Assembly: GCF_030160395.1 (NCBI RefSeq) | Contig: NZ_BSOG01000003.1 | Span: forward strand, 1-64,000 | DNA: 64,000 nucleotides | Direction: 5' to 3' | Source of the DNA: Chitinimonas prasina | GTDB taxonomy: Bacteria; Pseudomonadota; Gammaproteobacteria; Burkholderiales; Chitinimonadaceae | Part shown: piece by piece, positions 54,497 to 63,188 of the stretch | Layout of the letters: every line of letters begins with the position of its first letter | Numbering within the stretch: position 1 is the first letter of the stretch | The notes under the pieces: generated by a model | Seen by the model: the letters and a program-made list of their open reading frames with translations, nothing else | The model's database searches: none | Told to the model about the DNA's origin: nothing | Translations under genes and position numbers: made by a program

Positions 54497-56028
54497 GCCG
54501 CCTCACTACCGCCGCCCGGCTGCTTGGCCGGGCGCTGCCGCCTGCCCTGATAGGTGGCATTGCTGTGTTCGGCTTTGCGCCTTTCTCGTTCTGGCCCTTG
54601 CTGCCTTTGTCGCTGGCCCTGCTGTTTGGCCTGATCGACGTTGCGCCCACGCCCAGGCGAGCGGCCTATATAGGCTGGGCCTGGGGTCTGGGGTATTTTA
54701 CCGGCACCATACATTGGATCTTCATCAGCCTGCATACCTATGGCGGCATGCCCGCTCCGCTGGCGGCACTGGCGGTCTTGCTGTTGGCAGCCTTCCTGGC
54801 CTTGTATCCCGCCCTGACGGCCTGGGCTGGCAAGCGTCTGGCCGGGCAATCCCGCGCCGCCCTGCTGTTGTGCCTGCTGCCGGCCCTGTGGCTGCTGGCC
54901 GAATGGCTGCGCGGCTGGGTGTTCACCGGCTTTCCCTGGGCGGCCGTTGGTTACAGCCAGATACCCGATGGCCCGCTGGCAGGCTACGCCCCCTTGATTG
55001 GTATCTATGGCGTCAGCGGCCTGATTGCCCTGGTGGGCGGCATTGCCGCCTGGTTGATGGGTAGGCGCTTTGATCGAGTCGATGGTCTGGCGCTGGCCGG
55101 GGTGCTGTTGCTGGGCGGCCTGGGCTATGGCCTCAAGCAGGTAGCCTGGACCGAGCCTAGTGGCAAGCCGCTCAAGGTGGCGCTGCTGCAAGGTGCTATT
55201 CCGCAGAACCGCAAATGGGGCGCCGAGGATCTGGCCTACAACCTCGACACCTATTACCAGCTTGTCGGCAAGGCCAAGGCCGATCTGATCGTGATGCCGG
55301 AAACCGCCTTTCCTATCTTTCTGCACGATATGGACGGCTATTTCCCGGAGGTGCTGGATGGCATGTTGGCCCATGTGGCGTCCCAGCAGGCGGCCTTGAT
55401 AGGCGGCGTACCGCGGCTGGATGTGCGCAGCCAGCGCTACTACAACGGCGCCGTGTTGCTGAGCGACCCGGAGCGGCCTGCCAACTACAAGGCCCATCTG
55501 GTACCGTTTGGCGAATATGTACCCATGCGGCCGCTGCTGGCCTGGGTCTACGACAATCTGTTGAACATGCCACTGGCCGATTTCAGTTCGGGCGGCCCGC
55601 AGCAGGCACCGCTTAAGGTGCGCGACCAGCGGATAGCCGCGCATATCTGCTACGAAGACGTATTTGGCGAGGAATTGCTGCCCAATGCTCGCCAGGCCAC
55701 CATCCTGCTGAATCTCTCCAATCTGGCCTGGTTCGATGGCTCGGTGGCGCTGGCCCAGCATGGGCAGATATCGCAGGCGCGGGCGCTGGAGACAGGGCGG
55801 CCGATGTTGCGGGCCACCAATAGCGGCACCACGGCGGCCATTACGCCAGATGGCCACTACCAAGCTCGGTTGCCCGAGCGGATCGAGGGTACGCTCTACG
55901 CCATGGTGCAGGGCATGCAGGGCAACACGCCTTACCTGCTGTGGGGCAATACGGCGGCATTGCTGCTGGCGGCGCTGGGGCTGGGCATGGGCTGGTGGTG
56001 GCGCCGGCGTGAAGCGCAAAGACCTTAA
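54493..56028 (+). CDS. lnt: Apolipoprotein N-acyltransferase
   Basis: Lnt adds the third acyl chain to the N-terminal cysteine of lipoproteins in the inner membrane. The 511-residue protein has six to eight N-terminal membrane helices (residues 10-215), a carbon-nitrogen hydrolase domain with the Glu-Lys-Cys triad E270 (VMPETAFP), K333 (NYKAHLVPFGEY), C386 (AHICYEDVFG), and one C-terminal helix (TAALLLAALGLGMGWWW). The start is GTG 54493 overlapping the corC stop. It ends the operon at a long hairpin. Confidence 0.96.
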   Translation: MSRLTTAARLLGRALPPALIGGIAVFGFAPFSFWPLLPLSLALLFGLIDVAPTPRRAAYIGWAWGLGYFTGTIHWIFISLHTYGGMPAPLAALAVLLLAAFLALYPALTAWAGKRLAGQSRAALLLCLLPALWLLAEWLRGWVFTGFPWAAVGYSQIPDGPLAGYAPLIGIYGVSGLIALVGGIAAWLMGRRFDRVDGLALAGVLLLGGLGYGLKQVAWTEPSGKPLKVALLQGAIPQNRKWGAEDLAYNLDTYYQLVGKAKADLIVMPETAFPIFLHDMDGYFPEVLDGMLAHVASQQAALIGGVPRLDVRSQRYYNGAVLLSDPERPANYKAHLVPFGEYVPMRPLLAWVYDNLLNMPLADFSSGGPQQAPLKVRDQRIAAHICYEDVFGEELLPNARQATILLNLSNLAWFDGSVALAQHGQISQARALETGRPMLRATNSGTTAAITPDGHYQARLPERIEGTLYAMVQGMQGNTPYLLWGNTAALLLAALGLGMGWWWRRREAQRP

Positions 56029-56054
56029 GCAGGCTCTTGCTTCGGTGATGGAGG

Positions 56055-56093
56055 GACGGACTAGCACCAGGGGTTTCCCTGGCGCTAGCCGTC
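56055..56093. terminator. Long hairpin between convergent lnt and the PP2C gene
   Basis: GACGG-A-CTAGC-A-CCAGGG pairs with CCCTGG-C-GCTAG-CCGTC around GTTT, with one mismatch and one bulge. It lies between two converging genes and could stop transcription from both sides, though it lacks a U-tract. Confidence 0.55.
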
Positions 56094-56132
56094 TGCCCGG
56101 TTGGCATCGCCGCGCGGGTGTCTCGCTCTGCC

Positions 56133-57050
56133 CTAGCGGGAGTACTTGTTGATGGCGGCCTGTATTTCGTTGATGGCGGCTTCGATGTCGGCCTCGGTGA
56201 CTTCCTTGTTTTCCTTCAAGGCCTTGTCGGATGCCAGGGTATTGAGCCGTGTGGTCACTTCGCCATCGGACAGCTTCTTGGTCGACAGGCTGTCGGCCGT
56301 GGCGTGGTCATCCTCTTCGTGCCAGTTGATGGCAACACCGGTCAGGTTGTCTCCATGTATGCCGCCACGGGCCTCGGCCCGGTCCAGCAACTGGGGCAGG
56401 GCGTAGAGCACCGGGTAGCCGGTCATCATCTGCTCCAGCTCGCCCTGGGTGACGCAGCCCCACAGGCCGTCGGTGCAAAGCAGCACGGTGTCGCCGTCGA
56501 CCAGTGGCACCTTGCCTCCGATCTCCACCTCGGGCGGGAACATCGAGCCCAGGCAGTTGTAGATCTTGTTCTTCTCCGGGTGGCGTTCGGCTTCCTCGGC
56601 CGTGATACGGCCCATGTCCACCATCTGCTGTACCTTGGAGTGATCGCGCGTGCGGGCGGCGACCTGGCTGTTGCGTATCAGGTATAGGCGGGAGTCACCC
56701 ACATGGGCCCAGTACAGCATGCCATCCTGGATGATGGCGGCCACCACGGTGGTGCGGGGCGTCTCCAGCAGGCTGTGGTTGGCAGCATAGTTGAAGATGG
56801 CGTCATGGCACTTCATGCAGCCATCTGCAATGAACTGGTGTGGGTTCTGGATGGTGGGCTTGGCTTTCTTCTGGAACAGCTCGGCCATCAGTTCGACCGT
56901 GATCTGCGCTGCCACTTCGCCATGCAAATGACCGCCCATGCCGTCGGCTACCACCATCAGCAGCGAATCGCGGCTGTAGGAATAGCACATGCGGTCCTGG
57001 TTGTACTGGCGCGCCCCCCGGCGGGTTTCCTGGAATATCGTGAATTTCAT
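56133..57050 (-). CDS. PP2C-family protein phosphatase
   Basis: A 305-residue metal-dependent Ser/Thr phosphatase with the PP2C motifs ARQYNQDRM, MVVADGMGGHLHGEVAA, WAHVGDSRLYLIRN, ARTRDHSKVQQMVDMGRIT, LLCTDGLWG and GIHGDNLTGVAI. The C-terminal 50 residues are a charged helical tail (LSTKKLSDGEVTTRLNTL, KEVTEADIEAAINEIQAAI) not found in the minimal domain. It overlaps the kinase gene by four bases (kinase first), so it very likely reverses that kinase. Confidence 0.93.
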   Translation of the reverse strand: MKFTIFQETRRGARQYNQDRMCYSYSRDSLLMVVADGMGGHLHGEVAAQITVELMAELFQKKAKPTIQNPHQFIADGCMKCHDAIFNYAANHSLLETPRTTVVAAIIQDGMLYWAHVGDSRLYLIRNSQVAARTRDHSKVQQMVDMGRITAEEAERHPEKNKIYNCLGSMFPPEVEIGGKVPLVDGDTVLLCTDGLWGCVTQGELEQMMTGYPVLYALPQLLDRAEARGGIHGDNLTGVAINWHEEDDHATADSLSTKKLSDGEVTTRLNTLASDKALKENKEVTEADIEAAINEIQAAINKYSR

Positions 57051-58024
57051 TTTTGTTCTCCTTTGCTGCTGCCTAGGCGGGTCAACCGCGCCAGGTTGCC
57101 TTTCAGGCCGGCCAGCAGGCCCTTGCCTGGTTTTGGTTGCGGCTCACTGGCCGTTTCAACCAAGGCTTTTTGTACGTCGCGTACGCTTTGCGGACGGGCC
57201 AACGGGTCCAGTTCCAGGCACCAGTCAACCAGTTCCAACAAGCTGGCCGAATAACGGCCAGCCCACATTTTCTTGACCGACTGGTATTTGTCTTCCTTGG
57301 CCCGCTGGTCGGCCGCCTGCGGCGCCAGTCCGCTCATGCAGGCAAATATGCTGGCCCCCACGCTATAGATGTCACTCCAGGGCCCCAGCTTCTCGCGATC
57401 GGCATATTGCTCGGGCGAGGCAAATCCTGGGGTGTACATGGGAGTGAACTTGCTCAGCGCCGACTGGTTCAGTGCCTCGCGGGCAGAACCGAAGTCCAGC
57501 AGCACCGGGCTGCCGTCGCGCCGTATGTAGATGTTCGCCGGCTTGATATCGAGGTGCAGCATCTTGTGCAGGTGCACCTCGCGCAAGCCGTTGAGCAGGT
57601 GGGCGAAGACGTAGAGGATCATGTTTTCCTTCACGCCGCCTTCGGTCAGCTGGATTTCCTTCTGCAGCGTCCTGCCCCGCTCGTATTCCATGACCATGTA
57701 CACGGTCTCGTTGGCGCGGAAGAAATTCACCACCTTGACGATATTGGGGTGGCGTATCTGCGCCAGGGTCTTGCCTTCCTCGAAAAAGCACTTCATGCCG
57801 TGCCGGAACAGCGCCAGGTTGTCGGCCGAGGTGGCCATCACCCGCTCCCCCTCGCTGCGCAGGGCGAGCGCGTTGGGCAGGTATTCCTTGATGGCCACCG
57901 GCTGGTCGGTATCGTCGTGCGCGAGATAGACGATAGAGAACCCGCCAGCCGACAATTGCTTGACGATGGTGTAATTGAGCAGCTGGTAGCCGCGCGCTAG
58001 CGGGAAGTTACTGGGTGGTGGCAT
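57047..58024 (-). CDS. Hanks-type serine/threonine protein kinase
   Basis: The 325-residue kinase has a glycine loop LSAGGFSIVYLAHD, the ATP lysine in VAIKEYLP, the catalytic loop HLDIKPANIYI, LLDFGSARE (DFG), and FASPEQY. It lacks membrane helices and extracellular domains, so it is cytoplasmic. A basic C-terminal tail (KGLLAGLKGNLARLTRLGSS) may bind partners. The kinase/PP2C pair is divergent from yicC. ATGs at 58024, 58087 and 58114 are in frame without clear ribosome sites; 58024 is chosen because the family domain begins soon after. Confidence 0.9.
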   Translation of the reverse strand: MPPPSNFPLARGYQLLNYTIVKQLSAGGFSIVYLAHDDTDQPVAIKEYLPNALALRSEGERVMATSADNLALFRHGMKCFFEEGKTLAQIRHPNIVKVVNFFRANETVYMVMEYERGRTLQKEIQLTEGGVKENMILYVFAHLLNGLREVHLHKMLHLDIKPANIYIRRDGSPVLLDFGSAREALNQSALSKFTPMYTPGFASPEQYADREKLGPWSDIYSVGASIFACMSGLAPQAADQRAKEDKYQSVKKMWAGRYSASLLELVDWCLELDPLARPQSVRDVQKALVETASEPQPKPGKGLLAGLKGNLARLTRLGSSKGEQK

Positions 58025-58130
58025 CGATAGGCGTCTTGGCGCGTGTGGTAAGATTGGCGGCCTGTTTTTTGGGCCGGTGCCCGCCATATTGCCAGTACGG
58101 CAATGAAATGACATGTGAGTTGTTGTGTCA

Positions 58131-58159
58131 ATTGTGGTTTTGGGCCGTCACAATGTCAA
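58131..58159 (-). promoter_or_regulatory. Candidate promoter of the kinase/phosphatase pair
   Basis: On the minus strand TTGACA (58159-58154) and CACAAT (58136-58131) are exactly 17 bases apart. The -35 is a perfect consensus. Transcription would begin near 58124, just before the longest possible kinase start. Confidence 0.5.
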
Positions 58160-58227
58160 AGCGCATTGCAGCTTAGCCTGCTTTGTCCTGCATCAAACCG
58201 TCTTATCCATAGCATTCCGGAGACCCC

Positions 58228-59094
58228 ATGATACTGAGCATGACTGGCTACGCCGTCGCTACCCGAGAGTTGGCCGGTGGCCTGTTGAGCGTGGAATTGC
58301 GGGCGGTGAACCACCGTTTTCTCGACCTCAACCTGCGCCTGCCTGAAGAGCTGCGGCTGATCGAGAACCAGTTGCGGGAGAAGCTGGCCGGCAAGGTGTC
58401 GCGTGGCAAGCTGGATTGCCGCGTCGGTTTCTCGGCCCGCGCCGAGACCCAGCCGCGGCTGCAACTGAATACCGGGCTGCTGGCGCAATTGGTGGCGCTA
58501 TCGCAACAGGCACGTGATATCGCCCCCCAGGCAGGTGACCTGAAGATGGGTGAGCTGCTGCGTTGGCCTGGTGTGCTGGCAACCGATTCGGTGACGCCGG
58601 AGGCCATGCAGCAGACCGCGCTGGAGCTGCTGGATATCGCGCTGGCCGATTTCGCCGCCACCCGTGGCCGCGAAGGCGCCAAGCTGGCGGATTCCATGCT
58701 GGAGCGCATTGCCAAGATCGAGGCCATCGTCACCGAGGTGCAGCCACGCCTGCCTACCATCGTGGCCGCCTATGATGAGAAGTTGAAGCTGCGGCTGGTC
58801 GAGGCACTGGGTAGTGCCGACGATGACCGGGTGCGCCAGGAAGTGGCCTTGTTCGCCCAGAAGATTGACGTGGCGGAAGAGCTGACCCGCCTCAGTACCC
58901 ATATCGTTGAGCTGCGCCGCATCCTCAAGACCGGTGGGGCGGTCGGCAAGCGCCTGGACTTCCTGATGCAGGAACTGCATCGCGAGGCCAATACCCTGGG
59001 CTCCAAGTCGGTGGCGGTAGAGACCTCGCAGGCCTCGCTGGAGTTGAAGGTGCTGATCGAGCAGATGCGGGAGCAGGTGCAGAATATTGAATGA
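58228..59094 (+). CDS. yicC: YicC-family endoribonuclease
   Basis: YicC is an RNase that degrades the small RNA RyhB in E. coli. The 288-residue protein starts MILSMTGYAVATRE and has ELRAVNHRFLDLNLRLPEELR, VSRGKLDCRV, DVAEELTRLSTHIVELRRILKTGG and the C-terminal KRLDFLMQELHREANTLGSKS, all conserved. CCGGAG lies five bases before the ATG. It is divergent from the kinase gene and is followed by two structured repeats before gmk. Confidence 0.95.
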   Translation: MILSMTGYAVATRELAGGLLSVELRAVNHRFLDLNLRLPEELRLIENQLREKLAGKVSRGKLDCRVGFSARAETQPRLQLNTGLLAQLVALSQQARDIAPQAGDLKMGELLRWPGVLATDSVTPEAMQQTALELLDIALADFAATRGREGAKLADSMLERIAKIEAIVTEVQPRLPTIVAAYDEKLKLRLVEALGSADDDRVRQEVALFAQKIDVAEELTRLSTHIVELRRILKTGGAVGKRLDFLMQELHREANTLGSKSVAVETSQASLELKVLIEQMREQVQNIE

Positions 59095-59108
59095 TGGCCA
59101 GGCGGTTT

Positions 59109-59235
59109 GGGTGATGGCGATCGCGGCAGGCCCGGGCGGAGCCCAGGCTTGGATTGAAAGTGGCAGCGGCTGGGCCATCATCACTATTCCCCTGATCTAG
59201 CCCATTCCCCCCCCGCCCCCTGCCGCCGCAGGGGG
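59109..59235. repeat. Structured direct repeat, unit 1
   Basis: The sequence from GGGTGATGGCGATCG through a C-rich tract to a GCAGGGGGAG end recurs 170 bases later. Inside, GTGATGG near the start and CCATCATCAC further on are complementary, as are GAGCCCAGGC and neighbours, so each unit can fold. Confidence 0.85.
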
Positions 59236-59278
59236 AGCCTCGCTGGCGCTCGTGGGCGTCATCTGGGTTGAATGGGGT

Positions 59279-59404
59279 GGGTGATGGCGATCGTGGCAGG
59301 CCTGGGCAGAGCCCAGGCTTGGATCGAAAGTGGCAGCGGCTGGGCCATCATCACTATTCCCCTGATTTAGCCCATCCCCCCGCCCCCTGCTGCCGCAGGG
59401 GAGA
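59279..59404. repeat. Structured direct repeat, unit 2
   Basis: This copy of the unit at 59109 differs at only a few bases (for example GATCGC/GATCGT, CCCGGGCGG/CCTGGGCAG, ATTGAA/ATCGAA, GATCTAG/GATTTAG). It ends 141 bases before gmk. The two units and a 43-bp spacer make up most of the 451-bp gap between yicC and gmk; no gene is seen there. Confidence 0.85.
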
Positions 59405-59545
59405 GGCTTGAACCTGGCATTTTGCCTGGGTGGAACCTGCGCGTGACGCGAGGCGGTTGGGGGCTATACTGCCCACTGTGCATGCGGGCGAGGGGTGGTT
59501 TGTGTTACGCTGGCGCGAGGCCGTTTGAATCAATGAGATAGTGCT

Positions 59546-60160
59546 ATGAGCAAAGGCAAGCTTTTCGTCGTGGCTGGGCCTTCGGGTGCCGGCAAGGCCA
59601 CCTTGGTGCGGGGGCTGTTGGCCGCAGATGCCAGGGTGCAACTGTCTGTTTCCTTTACCAGCCGCGCGCCGCGCGATGGTGAGCAGGATGGTCGCGACTA
59701 CCATTTCGTCAGCCGCGAGGAGTTTCTCGCCATGGTAAGCCGTGGCGAGTTTCTGGAGCATGCCGAGGTCCATGGCAATCTCTATGGCACATCGCAGAAG
59801 TGGATTACCGACGCGATGGCGGCGGGCCAGGACATTCTGCTGGAGATAGACGTGCAGGGCGCCCAGCAGGTGCGCAAGATTTTTGGCGACGAGATAGGCA
59901 TCTTTATTCTGCCGCCCAGCGCCGAGGTGCTGGAGCAGCGCTTGCGCAATCGGGGCACCGATAGCGAAGACGCCATTGTTCGCCGCCTGGCCAACGCCCG
60001 CGAAGAGATCGCCCGCCTGGCCGAGTTTGATTATGTGATCGTCAACGAGCATATCGATCAGGCCGTGCGTGACATCATCGGTATCGTCCGCGCTGAGCGC
60101 TGCAAGGTGGCAGCCCAGAGCGAACGGCACCAGTCCCTTATTGCCAGCCTGCAGGGCTGA
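59546..60160 (+). CDS. gmk: Guanylate kinase
   Basis: Gmk phosphorylates GMP to GDP with ATP. The 204-residue protein has the P-loop GPSGAGKATLV (residues 11-21), the GMP-binding SFTSRAPRDGEQDGRDYHFVS, EFLEHAEVHGNLYGTS, ILLEIDVQGAQQV and lid RLRNRGTDSEDAIVRRL. The residue after the P-loop lysine, normally Ser or Thr for Mg binding, is Ala 18, though Thr 19 follows. It precedes rpoZ and spoT in the conserved order. Confidence 0.96.
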   Translation: MSKGKLFVVAGPSGAGKATLVRGLLAADARVQLSVSFTSRAPRDGEQDGRDYHFVSREEFLAMVSRGEFLEHAEVHGNLYGTSQKWITDAMAAGQDILLEIDVQGAQQVRKIFGDEIGIFILPPSAEVLEQRLRNRGTDSEDAIVRRLANAREEIARLAEFDYVIVNEHIDQAVRDIIGIVRAERCKVAAQSERHQSLIASLQG

Positions 60161-60216
60161 GCATCACAGAACCCGTGCCGGCCGCCATGCCGGCCGTTTT
60201 ACCGGAGTAAATGACC

Positions 60217-60426
60217 ATGGCCCGTATTACCGTAGAAGACTGCCTCGACCGTATCCCCAACCGTTTCGACCTGACCCTGACGGCCGCCTACCGCGCTCGC
60301 CAGTTGGCCAATGGCTCCACGCCGCTGGTCGATCAGGTGGGTCGCGACAAACCCACCGTGCTGGCCCTGCGTGAGCTGGCTGCGGGCAAGATCGGTATCG
60401 AGATACTGCACCGGGCGCGTAGCTAA
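60217..60426 (+). CDS. rpoZ: RNA polymerase omega subunit
   Basis: Omega helps fold and assemble the beta' subunit and forms part of a ppGpp site. The 69-residue protein has [30 protein letters not shown] and [20 protein letters not shown] lies nine bases before ATG 60217 and only three before ATG 60211, so the former is chosen. It is followed by a strong terminator. Confidence 0.96.
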   Translation: MARITVEDCLDRIPNRFDLTLTAAYRARQLANGSTPLVDQVGRDKPTVLALRELAAGKIGIEILHRARS

Positions 60427-60440
60427 GCGCTGCAGGGCAG

Positions 60441-60470
60441 GACAAAAGCGGGCTATGCCCGCTTTTTGTC
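60441..60470 (+). terminator. Rho-independent terminator after rpoZ
   Basis: GACAAAAGCGGGC (60441-60453) pairs with GCCCGCTTTTTGTC around TAT. The right arm contains TTTTT. It separates gmk-rpoZ from spoT, only 20 bases before the spoT start, so spoT needs read-through or its own promoter. Confidence 0.85.
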
Positions 60471-60489
60471 CCTCTAGCTACCCTACATC

Positions 60490-62664
60490 ATGCTGATAGC
60501 CGAAGACATCCCTGTCCCCGAGGAGTACGCCGCACTGGTGGCGAGGGATGCGAACGTTCTGTTCGCCAAGGTATCGGGCTATCTGAAGCCCGAGGATCTG
60601 CCGTTGCTGCGCACGGCTTTCCTGTTCAGCGCCGAGTGCCACAAGACCCAGTTCCGCAAGAGCGGCGAGCCCTATATCACCCACCCGTTGGCGGTGGCCG
60701 ATATCCTGGCCGATCATCACCTGGATGCGCAGGCGCTGATGGCCGCCTTCCTGCATGACACCATGGAGGATACCGGGGTTACCAAGCTGGAGCTGACCGA
60801 TCGCTTCGGCAAGCCTATCGCCGAGCTGGTGGATGGCTTGTCCAAGCTGGAAAAGCTGGAGTTCCAGAGCAAGGAAGAGGCGCAGGCGGAGAACTTCCGC
60901 AAGATGCTGATGGCCATGGCCCGCGATGTACGGGTCATTCTGGTGAAGCTGGCTGACCGCTTGCACAATATGCGCACGCTGGATGCCATGCGCGAGGACA
61001 AGCAAAAGCGGATTGCCGCCGAGACGCTGGAAATCTACGCCCCCATCGCCAACCGCATCGGCCTGCATGCCATCTATCAGGAGCTGGAGGACTGGAGTTT
61101 CCGCTACCTGCACCCCATGCGCTACGAGGTGCTGGGCAAGGCATTGAAGGCGGCGCGGGGCAATCGGCGCGAGGTGGTGAACAAGATACAGGACGCCATC
61201 AAGCAAAAATTGGAAGACGCCAGGATAGAGGCCACCGTGTATGGCCGCGAAAAGCACCTGGCCAGCATCTATCGCAAGATGCAGGAGAAGCACCTGAGCT
61301 TCTCCGAGGTGCTGGATATCTACGGCTTCCGTGTCATTGTCCGCGATGTTTCGACCTGCTACCTGGTGCTGGGGGCCCTGCACGGCCTCTACAAGCCCCG
61401 CCCTGGTACGTTCAAGGACTATATCGCCATCCCCAAGCCCAATGGCTACCAGAGCCTGCATACGGCGCTGTCCGGCCCCTATGGCACGCCCATCGAGGTG
61501 CAGATACGCACCCACGACATGCACAAGGTGGCGCAGGCCGGCGTGGCGTCGCACTGGATGTACAAATCCGGCGACGACGGCGTTAGCGATGTGCAGCAGA
61601 AAACCCACCAGTGGCTGCAAAGCCTGCTGGAGATCCAATCCATGTCGGGGGATTCGGTTGAATTCCTCGAGCATATCAAGGTCGATCTGTTCCCTGGCGA
61701 GGTGTATGTCTTTACCCCCAAGGGCAAGATACTGACCCTGCCGCAAGGGTCCACGGCGGTGGATTTTGCCTATGCGGTGCACTCCGACATTGGCAATCGC
61801 TGCATTGCCGCCCGCATCAACTACGACCTGATGCCCCTGCGCACCGCCATCAAGACCGGCGACCAGGTAGAGATCATTACGGCCACCACGGCCCGGCCCA
61901 ATCCCAACTGGCTCAACTTTGTGGTGACGGGCAAGGCGCGCTCGCATATCCGGCATTTCCTCAAGACCATGCGTTATGAGGAATCGGTGCAGCTGGGTGA
62001 GCGCATGCTGAGCCAGGCCGCCCGGGCCTTGATGAACCAGAGCGTGGAGTTGCCACCTGAGTCCTGGGAGCGCTACCTCAAGGAAAACGCTCCGTCACGG
62101 CGTGACGAGATACTGTCCGACATCGGCCTGGGCAAGCGTATTGGCGTGGTGGTGGCGCAGCGACTCTTGACGCTGGCTGGCTTGCTGACCGAAGGCGAGG
62201 CCAAGAGTGGGCCTATCCTGATACGCGGTACCGAGGGGGTGGCAGTGCAGTTCTCCCGCTGCTGCAATCCCATACCGGGCGACCCTATCATCGGCTTGAT
62301 CAAGCAGGGGCAGGGGCTGGTCATTCATACCCATGACTGCCCACAGGTCGTGGGCAGGCATGGCAAGGTGGACCCGGAGAAGATGCTGGAGGTGGAGTGG
62401 GATGTTCCCGCCGGCAAGCTGTTTGATGTGCAGATCAAGATACTGGCCATGCACGAGCGTGGGGTGCTGGCGCAGATTGCCGCCGCCATCTCGGAGGCGG
62501 CGGCCAATATCGAGAATGTGCGCATGGACAGTGATCACGAGGGCGATCGTTACACCGAGATCAGCTTTACCGTACAGGTGGAAAACCGCCAGCACCTGGC
62601 CAGAGTGATGCAGACCCTGCGCCAGTTGGAGAGCGTGGTGCGGATACACAGGCTGAAGTCTTAG
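60490..62664 (+). CDS. spoT: Bifunctional (p)ppGpp synthetase/hydrolase
   Basis: The 724-residue Rel/SpoT enzyme makes and degrades the stringent alarmone. The hydrolase HD domain has SGEPYITHPLAVADIL and AAFLHDTMEDTGVT; the synthetase domain has YGFRVIVRDVSTCYLVLGALHGLYKPRPGTFKDYIAIPKPNGYQSLHTAL. A TGS domain (KVDLFPGEVYVFTPKGKI), the zinc-finger-like CCNPIPGDPIIG and a C-terminal ACT domain follow. The intact HD motif separates it from hydrolase-dead RelA. A palindromic repeat overlaps its stop codon. Confidence 0.96.
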   Translation: MLIAEDIPVPEEYAALVARDANVLFAKVSGYLKPEDLPLLRTAFLFSAECHKTQFRKSGEPYITHPLAVADILADHHLDAQALMAAFLHDTMEDTGVTKLELTDRFGKPIAELVDGLSKLEKLEFQSKEEAQAENFRKMLMAMARDVRVILVKLADRLHNMRTLDAMREDKQKRIAAETLEIYAPIANRIGLHAIYQELEDWSFRYLHPMRYEVLGKALKAARGNRREVVNKIQDAIKQKLEDARIEATVYGREKHLASIYRKMQEKHLSFSEVLDIYGFRVIVRDVSTCYLVLGALHGLYKPRPGTFKDYIAIPKPNGYQSLHTALSGPYGTPIEVQIRTHDMHKVAQAGVASHWMYKSGDDGVSDVQQKTHQWLQSLLEIQSMSGDSVEFLEHIKVDLFPGEVYVFTPKGKILTLPQGSTAVDFAYAVHSDIGNRCIAARINYDLMPLRTAIKTGDQVEIITATTARPNPNWLNFVVTGKARSHIRHFLKTMRYEESVQLGERMLSQAARALMNQSVELPPESWERYLKENAPSRRDEILSDIGLGKRIGVVVAQRLLTLAGLLTEGEAKSGPILIRGTEGVAVQFSRCCNPIPGDPIIGLIKQGQGLVIHTHDCPQVVGRHGKVDPEKMLEVEWDVPAGKLFDVQIKILAMHERGVLAQIAAAISEAAANIENVRMDSDHEGDRYTEISFTVQVENRQHLARVMQTLRQLESVVRIHRLKS

Positions 62665-62727
62665 CGCCTGTTCAAGGTCTTTTCGCCTCGCGCCGGCACG
62701 CTGGCGAAAAGATATCGAACAGGTGCT
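62663..62727. repeat. Dispersed palindromic repeat, copy C
   Basis: Arms GCGCCTGTTCAAGGTCTTTT and the complement GAAAAGATATCGAACAGGTG are inverted around a GC-rich centre. The first arm begins at the spoT stop codon. Arms match copy A (10460-10512) in the CCTGTTC and TCTTTTC blocks. It could serve as the spoT 3' end. Confidence 0.75.
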
Positions 62728-62796
62728 TAGCCATCCTGACGATGGGCCGGGCAATGCTAGAATCAAGGCCTTGACCGGCTCTGCGCACCCCTTACC

Positions 62797-63000
62797 GTGA
62801 TTACCATCACCCTCAACGGCGAAACCCGCCAGTTCGATCCTGATCTCAATCTGGCCCAGTTGGTGGACAGGCTGGGCCATACGGGGCACCGTATTGCCAT
62901 TGAGCGCAACGGCGAAATCGTGCCCAAGCGCCTGCATGGTGAGACGCTGCTGCTGGCCGGCGACAGGCTGGAGATCGTGGTGGCAGTAGGGGGCGGCTGA
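62797..63000 (+). CDS. thiS: Sulfur carrier protein ThiS
   Basis: ThiS is the ubiquitin-like carrier that gives sulfur to ThiG for the thiazole of thiamine. The 67-residue protein has [13 protein letters not shown], the fold with LAQLVDRLG and [20 protein letters not shown], and the required C-terminal GGG. The start is GTG 62797. thiG follows after 188 bases. No TPP riboswitch was seen upstream. Confidence 0.93.
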   Translation: MITITLNGETRQFDPDLNLAQLVDRLGHTGHRIAIERNGEIVPKRLHGETLLLAGDRLEIVVAVGGG

Positions 63001-63141
63001 GTGCATCGGCCGCTGCGGTTTGCCACCATAGACCTGGAACACCACCTGGCCGACTGCCTGGCAGCCCGGCGCGATACCTTTATCAGAAGCATGGCTGGGC
63101 CCTCTGCGCCCAGTCTGGCAAAGACCCCAGGGTGCGCCTGA
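63001..63141 (+). pseudogene. Remnant of a GNAT-like gene between thiS and thiG
   Basis: A 46-codon frame starts with GTG directly after the thiS stop, with GGGGGCGGCTGA upstream. It reads [28 protein letters not shown], like the N-terminal strand and helix of GNAT acetyltransferases (FRxxDLxxHxxxCxxFRRDxFxxSF), then loses similarity and ends at TGA. It may be a truncated remnant or a small protein. Confidence 0.3.
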
Positions 63142-63188
63142 TGGAGTGCCTGCTCCCGGCTGCCCTATACGTACGGATAACCAAGCCC

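Noticed and set aside
54451-56067. A 538-codon minus-strand frame opposite lnt.
   Set aside because: Gln/Arg-rich shadow with no domain; lnt has its complete catalytic triad on the plus strand.
60478-61956. A 492-codon minus-strand frame opposite spoT.
   Set aside because: Antisense shadow of the conserved spoT coding sequence.
62665-62796. A TPP riboswitch before thiS.
   Set aside because: The conserved CTGAGA and ACCxxxxGAACCTGATC segments are absent; the gap holds a palindromic repeat instead.
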